Positions 24,701-36,822 of a stretch of DNA of 64,000 bases are shown one piece after another. The notes under the pieces are model-generated. The model had not been told where the DNA came from, did not search any database, and saw nothing but the letters and a program-made list of their open reading frames with translations. The position numbers and the translations under genes were made by a program. Position 1 is the first letter of the stretch; each line of letters opens with the position of its first letter. Origin of the DNA: Carallia brachiata (Eukaryota > Streptophyta > Magnoliopsida > Malpighiales > Rhizophoraceae); NCBI GenBank assembly GCA_021464245.1, contig JADCRB010000016.1:6441250-6505249 (forward strand), written 5' to 3'.

Positions 24701-27700
24701 GCTCTAGCAACTGCCTAACTGGATCTTGATCATATAGGAACTTCAAGAATATGACAACAAGTTCGCTGCCAGACAGAAGTTCAAAAATCAAATGCATGCC
24801 TGTTACCAGACTGGCAAAAAGTTGCTGGAAAGACGAACCTGTTGTATGGCAGAAGCTGATCACTTGGTTCTTGCATTAGTAGCTTGATACATTTAAGGAG
24901 CCAATTGAAGAAATTTGAAAACTGAGAAAAGAAAGCACAAGGCAAAATCTTATGGCTGTGGCAAAACATTTGCATGATTTTATAAAAAGCTAACAATCAT
25001 CCATTGTTTGGCATTGGATCAATTTCCAGAAATGAACATCAGTACATTGAAACAGCTGTACATATTTACGCATGATGCAACCATACACTAACTAAAATCT
25101 CTGTGGCTTGGTAGTAGAGTTGCTGGACTCTTAGTCCCAACAACCGGGGTTCAAATCTTGGCACTAACGAACTTTAAAAAAATAAAATCTTTGTTCCATT
25201 TCAAAGAAAAGACAATCAACCATAGTTTATCCTAAAGTCACCACAAGAGACTTCAAAATCACATCATAGCATGAAAAGAAAGACCTCATAATTTTATAAC
25301 TAAACTACTGAATCAAATGCCTTTTAAGTACTTCATATAAAAGTAGCATGGGTAAACATGTTTAGTAAACTACTTTATATTCCGAGAAGTTTTCAAAGCA
25401 AGCCTTATAATCTGCCAGTTGAAGCTCGCATATAACTAATAAGGATAAACACATTCTAGCAATGATTCTATAGTTCTACACCACAAATAATTCAGTATTT
25501 CAATCTCTCCTGATTTTCATTCTTTCTAGGTTTTATGAAGAATATTTTGATTTGGTCTACAATTGCTCCAAGATAGTATTAAAAAAATTTTAATTTGTTC
25601 AATCTAAAATACCTGCTGTTCCACAGATGACAAGATTCTCATAAATCGTTCAACTTGTACCAGCATCATACCACATTTCTCTGTTGCATTGTTTATAAGC
25701 ACCTCCTCCAAACCAATAGCCTGGTAGTGTGCACGCCATCTCGAAAGGCCCCTGAGTTCTCCCATCCTAAATCCAATAATTTCTGCAGCAGGCTGGGGAA
25801 ATCAATATTTATTCTTAGTTTCCACCCAAGCCCCTTGCTATAAGGAATACAACCAGCAAAATCATATTAGCAGACAGAAAGCTACACTAAAACTAATTGT
25901 GACAAAAGACAAAGAAGAGGAATATGCGATGAAAATAATAAGTATGGCTCTGTAGATGGTATCAAACATGTTTTATTACGGTCATGTATGTAGGTGCATA
26001 CATCTTTAAATGTACGTAAGTAGTTGGATGCCAAATCTAAAATTTTCAGGACTTGCAAAATCTAGGAATGAAACTAGCGGTAGATCCATTTTCATGATTT
26101 GATCAACTATTCTGCCCCATTCAATAAGATGCTTCCAGCTCCCTGTCCTAAGAAGTAAATGATTTTTTCAAAAGGAATGCGTTAACGCTTAGAAATATGA
26201 AATATTGCACCTGAAGATGATCAAGGACAATTCGCTGAAGTTCTTTTCCAGCACCACAAACAACCTTTGCCACACGCTTCATACCCTTTCAACCAAAAAG
26301 AAATGGAAAATGAAAATTCAAATGTTCAATCAAATTTTCTTCTCAGGAAAAGGGAATATCATGCAAGACAAAGCATACCGCTTCACCAAGTGAGTTAACT
26401 AGAAATTGATGAACTGGTGGACTAGTCCGAGCACCACATAGAAGGCTTAGAAATTCCTCCTGGGGAGATGAGCCCAGGTCTGTACAAAAATAATGCAGGC
26501 CAATAACTTGAGTAATACAAGCCAATCAATCGAGCACTACATGCAATTGACTGAAGTAATGCACGAATAGGAAGTATAACCAATAAGCTGATGTCTACTT
26601 ATTTTGTCAATTATTACCATGGTCAATAATAAGGGTGGAGAGAGAATCAAACTTCTCGTGAAAGGCGTGCATTGCATCTGACCACTGCTTGCACATAACT
26701 GATAATGATGCCCTTATAACCTCAGTTAAGTCCTCAATGTTTGATGCTTGCTGAGCCAACTGATGAAGTTCATTTTTCCTGCAGAGAGAGAAAGCAGAAA
26801 ATTGAAATCATATTATCAGAAACTAGGGAAGCAATACAAGTCAAAAATAGCAATTTCAATTTCATATGATGAGAAAGAAGCATAAAATGTCTCCATGAGC
26901 CAAATTTCAAACATATAGGCCTATGGAAACTCTGGGTGGAGCCAAGTTTCTCGGACTACATTACCTTTTCGAAAATATAGAAGAATCAAGCACTAAGCCA
27001 TGCAAGCCATGTACATCGTGCTCAACCACTTGACTCTCCCAAGAGTCAACCTTCTCATTCAATTTTCCTGAGCAAACAACGAGCAAATGACAGAGGTCTT
27101 TTGACAAAGCAACCTATTAACAGCAAACATATGAAACTATCATTTTTTGCTCTTGTTCAAAAGTGCCCAGACATAGGTACCTTACTGTCTAGAGTACACT
27201 AACTTTAAGGCCTTACCAATGGAGAATAATGATACCTTGTAAATAGAAGCATTTGAAAGCCAGTATGTAGCATGCCTATCCATAAGGGAAAGTGGAACAG
27301 AAAAATTGTGTATATTCTGCATAATAATTTGCAAGTGTCAGGAACAAAAGAAAGATGGAAAGGATCACATTGACAACTACGTGCTTACTGAAATGATTAA
27401 GCTTGTAACAAACTCATTTATCAAGTTATTATGCTGCATCTCTACATCCCACATTTAATTTCTTAAAGTTATCTATCGAGTAAGACAACGATAATTGTCA
27501 TCACCAATATGAAAGAAAACCATTAAATTGTTTAGGGGTTTCTAATTATTTTTGTAGTTACTAAGTCACAATCGTATTAAACCATATTCATGTAAAATAT
27601 TCAGCATATTCATAGAGTTCTCATCTTTAAGCAGAATTATTGAGGTGCTTAGTCTTTCTCTAGTCTCTCCTTTAAGTTCCGTGCCCACCCAGTTGTAGCT

Positions 27701-29446
27701 CAGTGCCCAAATTTGGCATTATGTTTCATGCTAACGTCACCCAACCAAAATTGCCAAGCTAAACAATTGCTATTGATTAAACAAATGAAAGGATCGTGAT
27801 TAGATATGGTGAATAAAGCCCATAAATGCATGCAAACTGAGAATAAAATGCCACAGTTCTATTGACTTACAAGAAATTGAGTAAAAAGAGAGTATCTGAA
27901 CAGCTAAAAGTTAAGTAAAAGAAGTTACTTGAAGAACAGCTAAGTGACTTACAATTTTTCCTATTGGAAATATTCCAAATATACTAAAGCATATGATTCC
28001 TTGTTTGTCTCCACTACACAGAAGATTGAACCGTTGGTATGGAGAATTTGAAAGCTCTAGATAGGAATCTCCACCATCTTCCATGAAACTAGTATCTCCA
28101 GACATGATCCCTGGTAGCCGAGGAGCTCGTGGAGCAGGAGGGAAGAAACAAGGAGTACGATCTTCAAATTTGGAGAAGGTATTATCATCATCCTAGGAGA
28201 CAAAGTTCCAATGAGACCAAAAATTAGCTACTCACAGAGAAGAGGGGAGAGAGGGAACAAATGTCTAAACCCAGATGGAAAAGTTAACAAAGCAGCAAAT
28301 GAATGGAAGTTAACAAGACATGGTGAAAACTTAAGTACTTCAACTAAATGTGAGCCCTATAATTGTTTTCACTGATGCAATCATGTGAAGTTAGAAAAAA
28401 AATGCATACTGTACTCAGCTGTGCATCCTCCTCCCAGTTAAGACACACGACTGCAACAGCATGGGACTTCACGCTCCTCAACAATTTTCCATTCTGCAAG
28501 TTACACATCATGGTGTATTAGAAGACTGCAATAACAATCCGCAGAACAGCATATTATACGAGGATGAACAAAAGCTTGCTCACCTCAACGTCATGCAAGG
28601 AAATACTCCCGTCCTCGAGCCCCACAGCTATAGCTTTACCATCAGGACGCCAGCACAAAGACGTAATGCACCTTCCTTAACAATTTAAGAAATTTCAGCA
28701 AACAACATTAAGCAGCTTACAATAACATATCGTATGCACAATTATACGTATTCAACGAGAACAGCATATTCCAATTACATTATCGGCCTTAGCTTGTCAA
28801 TGTAACTTTAAACTAACAAACAAGTTCTGACAAGTCCTTATACATAACAACTAGGTTCTTATCATCATGTACCAAACGCGACAAAAGCACATTAGCTAAA
28901 AGTACTAACCAAACAAAATTAACAAAAAAAAAAGGGCGCGCGTTACATAGGGAGCTTTAAAGAGGTTCAAAGTGATACGCGAAAAGATAAACTGTTAAAC
29001 AGTATTACTACTTTCGCGCTACTTAATTGTTAGACGGTGTTGCTACTTTGATGCAACTTAAAAGAAGCTACGTAGTGGTGCTCTAAAATGAAAATCAAAG
29101 GACTAGGATTCGGATATCGAAATAATAAACCGGGGGAGACGGTCCATAATCTCTGCCAATTGAAGCGATGGAGCGAAATCTTGGAGTCCTCAGTGACCAT
29201 GGCCAGCAGGTCCTTCTCGGGATTCCACTCTGCGATTTTGATCTAATCCAAGAGGGGAAGAAAAAGTTAAATCATGTCGTAAAGATATAATGTAATGATA
29301 ATAATGAAAAATACAAAAAATAGATGTCAAGAATAGAATCAGATGTTGCGAGCAAAATTGGGAACAACCTGAGAGGCGAGAGGCTTGTCGAACTGAAGCT
29401 GAAATGGAAGCACTCGCTGCTGCTGCTGCTCTTCATCAGTTTCCAT
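21707..29446 (-). CDS. APC4: anaphase-promoting complex subunit 4, 19 exons
   Basis: APC4 is a scaffold subunit of the APC/C ubiquitin ligase that drives cyclin and securin destruction. Exons (minus): 29369-29446, 29131-29242, 28584-28675, 28410-28493, 27953-28192, 27236-27316, 26965-27113, 26618-26778, 26379-26479, 26211-26285, 25613-25792, 24839-24921, 24667-24765, 23768-23905, 23200-23338, 22832-23059, 22603-22755, 22129-22210, 21707-21798. They sum to 2,367 nt, 788 aa, all in phase. The N-terminus is the Apc4 WD40-like domain ([17 protein letters not shown], then [18 protein letters not shown]). The middle has the helical Apc4 long domain ([30 protein letters not shown]). It ends with acidic [13 protein letters not shown]. 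No break was seen. It matches Arabidopsis At4g21530, a neighbour of sphingosine kinase there too. Confidence 0.93.
25101..25190 (+). mobile_element. tRNA-derived SINE-like head in APC4 intron 11
   Basis: The stretch contains a box-A-like TGGCTTGGTAGTAGAGTTG and, about 30 bp on, a box-B-like GGGGTTCAAATC, followed by an A-rich tail. The spacing fits an RNA polymerase III promoter. It does not fold as a full tRNA by eye, so a SINE remnant is more likely than a tRNA gene. It lies antisense to APC4, in the intron between exons 25613-25792 and 24839-24921. Confidence 0.45.
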
Positions 29447-31762
29447 TGCTCGAAAAATGGCGGAAATGTCGAGGAAGCTTTTTGTCGTCGTGAAACCCTA
29501 GGAGGTTGAATGAAGCGCTGCTTGCTTGATGACAATGGCAGCTTTTTTAAACGGCGCCGTTTCTAACTCTAATTGAAAGTTGAGGAAAGCAGCAGCAGAA
29601 GAAGGTAGAAGAAGAAGAGGAAGCAGAAGAAGAAGAAGAAGAAGAAGGCGAATAGCACAGTCGGAGATGGTATCGTCGGCTGTTTGGTTAGGGAGGGAAA
29701 ATGAGGACTGGGATGTTTTTTAAAAGAGTAATCTTACATAAGTTGACTAAAATGTTTCGAATTTTGTTTCAGAATAAATTGTATCTGTTATTTTTAAATT
29801 ATAATTAATATTTTTAAAATTTAAAAATAATAAATATTATAAAAAATATTAATTTTTATTTTAAAAATAATAATTTTAATTCTATTTAAGATAAAAATTG
29901 GTATAATAAATGCCGGTTAATGTATATATATATTTATTTTTTCAAATAAAAGTAAAGAGATGGAGGCTGAGGTCGGTGGTCGGTGCGGCCGTGCTTACAA
30001 GCTAGAAGGCACATAAGTCTGCGACTGGGATTGGGACTTGAACCCGTTACGTTAAAAGGCGGCGAATAATGTTTTTTTTTTTTTTGGGGAAAGCAGATGG
30101 CCAGGAATTATTTGAATAAAGAGACAAAAAATTAAGGATATGATAATTGAAGTAGTTATTAAATAAAAAATACTAATGAATTAAAATTTAATCAGTTAAA
30201 TCAGTTGAATTAGTATTTGAATAGATATTTAATAATATATATATATAATAATAATTAAAAAATAATATTTATAAATAGTGATTAAATGTTAAATTTTTTA
30301 ATTTTAATGACTAAATTGAAAATTTTGATCAAATTTAAAATTAAATTAAAATTTTTAATTAAATTTAAAACTTAAATTATAATTTTAATAATATTTAGAG
30401 TCAAATTATAATTTATAATTTTTTTATTTTACTTTGAATTATTCCAATCGGTCTGATTGGAATATGTTCAAATGTTCACAAACTATGAGTTGAATTCTGC
30501 CCACCAAAACCGTAATATATGATAAAATTCTAGTCATAACAAGCAATTGATCAAGACCTTGCAAATATAAATATAAACTTGTATAGTCTAACAATCGTAA
30601 ATAGAATTTATATTATGCAATCATGTTGCTTTTATTGATTTTGTCATTGATAATCAGTCAATTGTTGAAACCAAAAACCTAATTTCATTTCGTTGTTAAA
30701 ATTTACAATAAGAAGTGAAGACAGAATATTGTTTCCAAATATTTTTGAAGATTTAAATGCCAAATTGTAGATTGCAGGCCAAATCCCAAGTTAAAAGCAA
30801 TTTTTTTTTTTTAACGTTATAAGCAATTATTGGATAGAAATATATCTTTCAAAAAAAAAAAAAGCTTACTGGGGTTGAAGCCAAAACCTGGCATTGCCTT
30901 CCTCAAAGAAGCGAAATGCTGTTTTGCCTTGCACCAAAATATCTCGCAATTAACCCATATGCCAAAACAAAACAAAAAAAAAAGGATGAACATTTTATTT
31001 ATTCGTTGACCATTTGTTTTTGTCTACGAAAAAATTCATTGAATCAAAAACTATGTCATGAGAATATCTTCTCATCTCTAAAGCACAGAGAAAAATATAA
31101 GGTGGAATGTGTCAGACATGCGTCGGATATTTGTTTATCATTGATATTGCAAACAAAATAGTAAATGAAGAGATGTGTCAGTGAATTCATTTCACAAAAG
31201 GGTATGTCTTATAGCTTAAATTGCAACTCCCAGTGCCACTCCTCCCACCTTCTTTCCCACCACAATTCTTCTTATCGGTCTCGAACAAATGCTGAAGGCT
31301 GAAGGTTTTCTTGCTTGAGTGTTCAGTAATTTTGGTGGGTTTCTTGATTTACAGCAGAGAACAACAGAGGAAACGAAAAATGAAAAATGAAAAGAGGACT
31401 TGGGCAAAGGATAAAATGGCTTCAGCAGCCTTTCATTCATGTAAAAGAGCCCAATTATACAAAAGTTTAGAAGCTACAGTACAGGCAACTAGCTGTTGCA
31501 TTTTACAGCTTTAACATTCAAAATAATTCAAATTTGAATTAGTAGGCCTGCTGCTACAATGCATGATTAATCATGCTAACTTTTGACTAATCAAATCATG
31601 ATGGCTCCTAAGTACATTTCAAAACTCAAATTTGAACAAAAGACAACTTCTCTTCCTTTTCCAGCAGCTGTGCCAACTTAACTGTCATAACTGACTTCCA
31701 AATTTCGGTGGGAAGCAAAATTCAGCAGCAGGTCTTGCAAAATAGGAGCACCAGCTGGGCTT
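29447..31762. other. APC4 upstream region and AT-rich spacer
   Basis: A GAA/GAAGAA microsatellite (about 29598-29648) lies in the likely APC4 5' leader or promoter. From 29720 to 31200 the DNA is AT-rich with short repeated AATTTAA words and no recognisable gene. The part nearest 31762 is downstream of the DUF26 frame; a shifted-frame continuation of that gene can be read in its first about 80 bp. Confidence 0.45.
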
Positions 31763-32404
31763 TCAAAGGCAATCGTTGCACTCATTCGGATAAATATCGT
31801 TGGTGCACTGAACCATTGAATACAGTGTGCTAGATGAGTCCACCCCTATGTGTCCTGTTGCGTACCCAACCCTCAAGAAAGTCTCAAAGGCCAGCGAGTT
31901 CAGCAGACTCGATTTCTTTTGATTGAATCGCTCAGAAGCATTAGCAGTTTTCAAGTTACAGGTAAAGTAATCATTTTGGTAGTTGACGAGGCCATAGAAG
32001 TTTTTGTTTAAGTACTTCAGACAACATTCATTATACCAAATTATAGCCCCTTTGTTGGTGGGACAACGCCTGCGAATCTCCCTACTTGCCTTTCTGATGC
32101 AATTCGTACAACCTGTAGTACCTTCGATATCTCTTCGATAAGAAGTGAGTCCATATGCTTGGCCAGCTTTGCCGTAGCCAGGAGAAGATCGAGATCTAAG
32201 ATTTCTAATAAGCTCCTTTCGGCTGTATTTAAAAGGGTCCTTGGCATTAATGAAGGAAGGGCCTGAACAGACATGGTGAATTGGTGCTGCTTCAAGAACA
32301 GTTGGAATTGTGAGAAGAGAAAACCAGAGTCCATAATAAAGAGCATACGCAAGTTTGGGGTAAGGCATTTTTGACAAGATATGCCTTTGAGTTTGTGATG
32401 GCAT
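31763..32404 (-). pseudogene. DUF26 cysteine-rich secretory protein (CRRSP type), truncated in the second repeat
   Basis: Plant DUF26 (Gnk2-homologous) proteins are secreted, with two C-X8-C-X2-C modules; some bind mannose or act in defence. The frame encodes 213 aa. M13 (32368) is the likelier start because it begins a clean signal peptide (LAYALYYGLWFSLLTI). Module 1 is recognisable by GCTNCIRKASREIRRRCP and IIWYNECCLKYLN, but the first Cys of its C-X8-C motif is missing (TSYRRDIEGTTGC). Module 2 reaches MVQCTNDIYPNECNDCL and stops at TGA, so its last third is missing. In a shifted frame just downstream, KAQLVLLFCKTCC and ILLPTE resemble the expected tail, which suggests a small deletion near 31763 plus a stop. 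A short expressed protein cannot be excluded. A hAT-like element separates it from its upstream DNA. Confidence 0.75.
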
Positions 32405-32412
32405 AGCATAGC

Positions 32413-33636
32413 TAGGGATGACAATTTTACCCGTACCCGTCAGGGATTATCCGTACCCACCCCGACGGGTACGGGGTCAAACCAATTGACCGGGGAACGG
32501 GGCGGGGATCGGAGATCCTCGTATTTTTTTAGCGGGTATGGAGATGGGGATGGGGATGAGTTTACCTATCCCCATCCCCATACCCTCCCCATCCCCGACC
32601 CATTTATTTTTTTTTATTTTTTATTTAATTTTTAATCTTTATTCGTTTTTATTGTTTAATGTTTACTGTATTCACTTTTTCAATAACTTATATTTTAGCT
32701 ACTTTAAAATTATTAATGGAATTGTTAAATTATTAATGAAATTACTTTCTTTAATTCAATGGTTTATTCAAAATATTGATAGTCTTGAGGTTAAGGATTC
32801 AAGTAATAACCAATTCTAATTGCAATTACGAAATTATTAATGGATACTGCAGGAATCACAACAACTTGTCGTATAAGTTCTCAACTAATAATTTGAAGGT
32901 TTGACCCCAAATATACAAGTTAGAAAGATCATCTTTTTACTGGAAGTCTTGTTTTAAAATACTATTATTTCTTTCTTTCCAAATGTGATAGTATATAAGT
33001 GCAAAAAAATATGAGAATAATTTGTTTAAAAAATTAGAAACGAAGTTAAAACTCTCAATATTATAACAAATCCAACACTATATATAGAAAATAGATAACA
33101 AAAAAAACAAAATCATGGGGTGATATTTTTATAGTTTTCATTTATTGAATTTTTCATAAACGAAGTTATTTTTATCAGTTCAACTTCCCTTATAGATGTC
33201 CTCTTTGGTCTAAGATGATTGAGAGTTTTTTTTTTTTTTGGCTCAGTTTTACCTCTAAAGAATCTCAAATATATATCTTTTCAGAAAATCGAAATCCAAA
33301 ACACAAGGTTATTAGAATTTGGTTTCATAATTGAGATTAAATCATAAGAGTTTTTATTTGTTGTTCATCGATGTGTAAATACATTGTACCGCTCAAGTAA
33401 TTTTAATAAAGAAAAATAGTGAAAGAAGTCATAGTGTAACATATAACTTTTTTAATTTTTATTTGGACGGGTATGGGGCCGGGGACGGGGATCCCCGATC
33501 CTCAGCGGGTACGGGGACGGGGATTAAAATTTCATACCCGATGGGGACGAGGACGGGGACGGGGATAGGGTCAATAAACGGGTACGGGGAACGGGGGTGG
33601 CATCCCCGCCCCCGACCCTCCCCATTGCCACTCCTA
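32413..33636. mobile_element. non-autonomous hAT-like element, 1,224 bp, perfect 8-bp duplication
   Basis: Perfect direct repeats AGCATAGC at 32405-32412 and 33637-33644 flank the element. The termini are inverted repeats: left TAGGGATGACAAT, right read inward TAGGAGTGGCAAT, the TAGGG-type end typical of plant hAT elements. Subterminal zones (32440-32600 and 33465-33620) are unusually GC-rich, with repeated GGGGACGGGG/GGGGATGGGG units, around an AT-rich core without a transposase frame. The left duplication lies one base upstream of the ATG at 32404 of the DUF26 frame, so the insertion separated that frame from its original upstream sequence, which resumes at 33645. Confidence 0.85.
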
Positions 33637-33644
33637 AGCATAGC

Positions 33645-35210
33645 ATACATATATATAGAGAGAGAGAACAATTGGCCGTCCATGCACTATAGTTTAACTC
33701 TATATCTGTAACTAGTGGTATAAAAAAAACAAGAATAATCAGCCTCCTATGATCTGATTCTTAGTTTCTTATAAATTTCGCAACTCTGCATTTTGGATCC
33801 TGCCAATATTTTCGAATATTCAATGCCTATGTTTATCATCGTATCAAACATGTTAACATGTACAATATGTAGAATATAAACATTTAATTAGTCATCATCA
33901 TTTAAAAATTAAAAAAAAAAGCTTGCAACATATGTGCATCTGTGCCTATTAAGTGGGCTCGTAAGGATTGATGGGCCTGTAAGGACTAGTGGGCCGACTG
34001 TCGGATTTCAAATTTAGTAATTGTTGTAGTTTGCTATGGTGAAATCACGTTCATGCCTACTTGTGCTGGGGTTGTGGGTTTTTTTTCTATGAGAGAGATT
34101 AAATGAAAATATCAATAAAAGATCCCCGATCTCGGCCCACAAATACGATAATCAATATACATGCAAGCAACTTCTTTTTTTGTTTAAAAAAAAATAGTCA
34201 TCATCATTTTTGGATAGGAATCTCGTGCACTTATTTAAACACATTAAGGTTTCATGGTTTTGGGCTTTGATATGTGGATGCAAAAGGAGATCACGCAGAG
34301 AAAGACACAAACACTTTTTAACACATTTTCAATAGGTTTGTGCATATCATATCAATCTTAGATATATCGCATATAAAATTTTTATAGGTCTTTGTACTTT
34401 TATTATTATTATTTTTAAAATTTATGAAGGGTAATATAATAAAGACTCATATATAACAGACTTAGTAATAATGTGCACAAAGAGTATCTCCGTATCTTTC
34501 TCTGTCACTACCATTTGCGTATGTTTATTATTTTCGTAAGGTTTTACACTACATGTCTAATATTTTATAATCTATGGATAACATTTAATACCATTTAATA
34601 TAAAGAGGTTTTACATTAGTATATAGTTTAGATTAATGTAAAATCTCCCTTATATTATGCAGAAAGTTATTCATATAGTACAAAGTAGTTTGTGTGTAAT
34701 AGAAAGGCTTATTATGTCCAAAATAGCTCAATGAGATTGTATGTCCCGATAATCAAATCCTATATCTTATATAATATAAATTTAATACAAAATAATATAT
34801 AAAAAATAAATAATAATATATCTTCACATATTTTAATATCTGATAGAATAAAAACAAGTGAGAAATAAAAAATAAAATTTAAAAATTAACAAGTGGTTCT
34901 ATGGGTTGACCCAACATAAATCAAGGTAATCTGAACCCGAAAACAACCTAAATGTGGTGGACCTAAAAACAATTCAGCCCAAATTTGAAGTGTCTCACTA
35001 TAAATTAGTCCGGTCTGATTAGTTTGACCTCTCCACTTTCGACCCAAGGACTTTTTGGAAACCCAAAAATAGAAAAAGAAACATTTTTTTCCTAGTGTTA
35101 GATGCATATTTTTGTACCCTTGCATCATTTTTTTTTTTATGTCAATATGAAGAAGATAAAAAGACTGGAAAAAGGAAAATTGAAGCTATTTGCCACAGGC
35201 ATCCCATACC
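33645..35210. other. displaced upstream region of the DUF26 gene and AT-rich spacer
   Basis: The first stretch continues the pre-insertion sequence upstream of the DUF26 frame and has AT and AG runs (about 33648-33667). Further on are AT-rich sequence and weak repeat fragments. No gene was recognised. Confidence 0.4.
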
Positions 35211-35460
35211 ACAGTATCAGGTTACAACAGAGTCACTTGATTCGTACGTATATTATTATCTCAAGATGTGATGTAAGTATATTATTATCTCAAGATGTGA
35301 TCGCTTTCTTTGTGAAAATGTTTTTTACTTCTACATAATTGTGAACTACAGTATCAACTTGAAACAAAGTCACTTGATTTGTATGTATATTATCATTTCA
35401 AGATGTGATTGCTTTCTTCATAAAAAATTTTATTTACTTCCACATAATTATAAACTACAA
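35211..35460. repeat. degenerate tandem repeat, about 137-bp unit, with internal 25-bp duplication
   Basis: Copy 1 (35211-35347) and copy 2 (35348-35460) share ACAGTATCA, AGTCACTTGATT, GTATATTAT, CAAGATGTGAT and GCTTTCTT in the same order. Copy 1 also carries a 25-bp direct duplication of GTATATTATTATCTCAAGAT... (about 35248-35300). It is non-coding. Similar AGAAGATGTG words continue to about 35550, so the original array may have been longer. Confidence 0.65.
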
Positions 35461-36590
35461 TTGTCTCCTTGAGAAGATGTGGTTTTGAACTATAGTTATC
35501 TTCTAGAGAAAATGTGTTTTTGAGCTACAACTATCTACTTGGGGAGAAGTGTTTTTATTTATGGTAGTTTTTATATAAAGACCACAATGAGGATTTTACA
35601 CATAATAGTATAAAAAGGTTGCTTGACAATGAGTTTATTCACTTTTATAATTATGGATGTATTATACAGATAATAGTATATCATCGTCCATAGTCTAGAA
35701 GGATTTTCCTCTATTATTTTTGGAAAACTGGATGGTTTGAAAGATCAGATTAACTATAATATTGCTATGTTTTGATTTCCTATACTTGAATAAGATACTA
35801 ACTCTATAAAATAAGCTTTCCTCCACCTTTTCTAGAAAATTTTATTCATCATAATTAGAAGGTTCTTAAAATCTTCATCCTGCTTATGTCTATTGCAATA
35901 ATAACACAAAGAAATGTAGGAGAAGAGAACATGTTATAAATGTAAAAGTACGTATATTGGTACCTTAAATGAAGTTGTACGCATGGGAGAGAGCTTGACT
36001 TTGGCTCTTGATTCGGTGCCTTCAATAATATTGTCTCTTGTTAGATATTCACTGCTATACTGACAAATGACGAATGAAGTAATCAAATTCTTATTTTTTT
36101 TTTTTTCTCTTATGTGTGCTATGACATTCTGTCCCCATATTTTCCTTTTTCACACACTTTTATGTGATGAACCATCCCCTTTTTTGGGAAAGATGGTCCC
36201 ACTTGGTTGGTTGGCCTTTTAATCTTATGAATCTCTGAAGATTAAGTCGCTACCTCTGCTTATCTTGACAACATTGGATTAGTTTACTTTTCGATTTTAT
36301 GGATCTTGTGGATTAAATCCTCACCCTTAATCCTCTTGATGGCTGCGATGATTTGTTTTTTTCTCACAAGTCTAAAATCTAATAGGACTTGGTTCTTTCA
36401 CATACTATGCAGGGATTTGGGTCATTGGGCATTGCAGAGAGGTTGGAGTGCCTTCTTTTAGCTGCTTGGCTGCCTTGAACCCTTCATTAACGATCATCAT
36501 GGGCTTTTTCGTGGGCTTTGGACTAGATATGAACATGTTAGAAGCTTAATAAAGATTATGGACGTAAAAAAAAAGGGCCCTTGATAGTCT
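35461..36590. other. AT-rich intergenic DNA
   Basis: No gene or clear element recognised; short frames have no protein character. Confidence 0.4.
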
Positions 36591-36822
36591 AATAGTGCTG
36601 CTATAATTTTTTTTTGGGTGAACCCTTAGTATCCACTATCCAGAAACCCGTATTGGAGTTCCAATTAATTCGATTCGAGCATCTGTCGGACTCCTTTCAG
36701 GGGGCGTCTCTTTCAACGCTATTTTCTCTATTTACAAGACTCGAATTCGAGACCTCACTTAAGGGGTACTGAGTTGCTTACCACTCAGACCAACGGTCGT
36801 TAATAATAGTACTGGTATAATT
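36591..36822 (-). mobile_element. tRNA-derived SINE with 18-bp target duplication
   Basis: On the minus strand the element (body 36609-36804) begins with a tRNA-like head: box A GGTCTGAGTGGTAAG, then box B GGTCTCGAATTCGAGTC about 30 bp later. The body ends in a short poly(A) run seen as T's at 36607-36615 on the plus strand. The flanks 36591-36608 and 36805-36822 match at 16 of 18 positions and are the target-site duplication expected from LINE-driven insertion. It looks like an Au-type or other tRNA-derived plant SINE, but the family is not determined. Confidence 0.8.

Noticed and set aside
26040..26150. Minus-strand peptide [20 protein letters not shown] within an APC4 intron
   Set aside because: It looks exon-like, but including it breaks the phase between exons 26211-26285 and 25613-25792, which join cleanly without it; it also runs into a stop.
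34886..35128. 80-codon minus-strand frame
   Set aside because: No domain, no splice context, surrounded by repeats.
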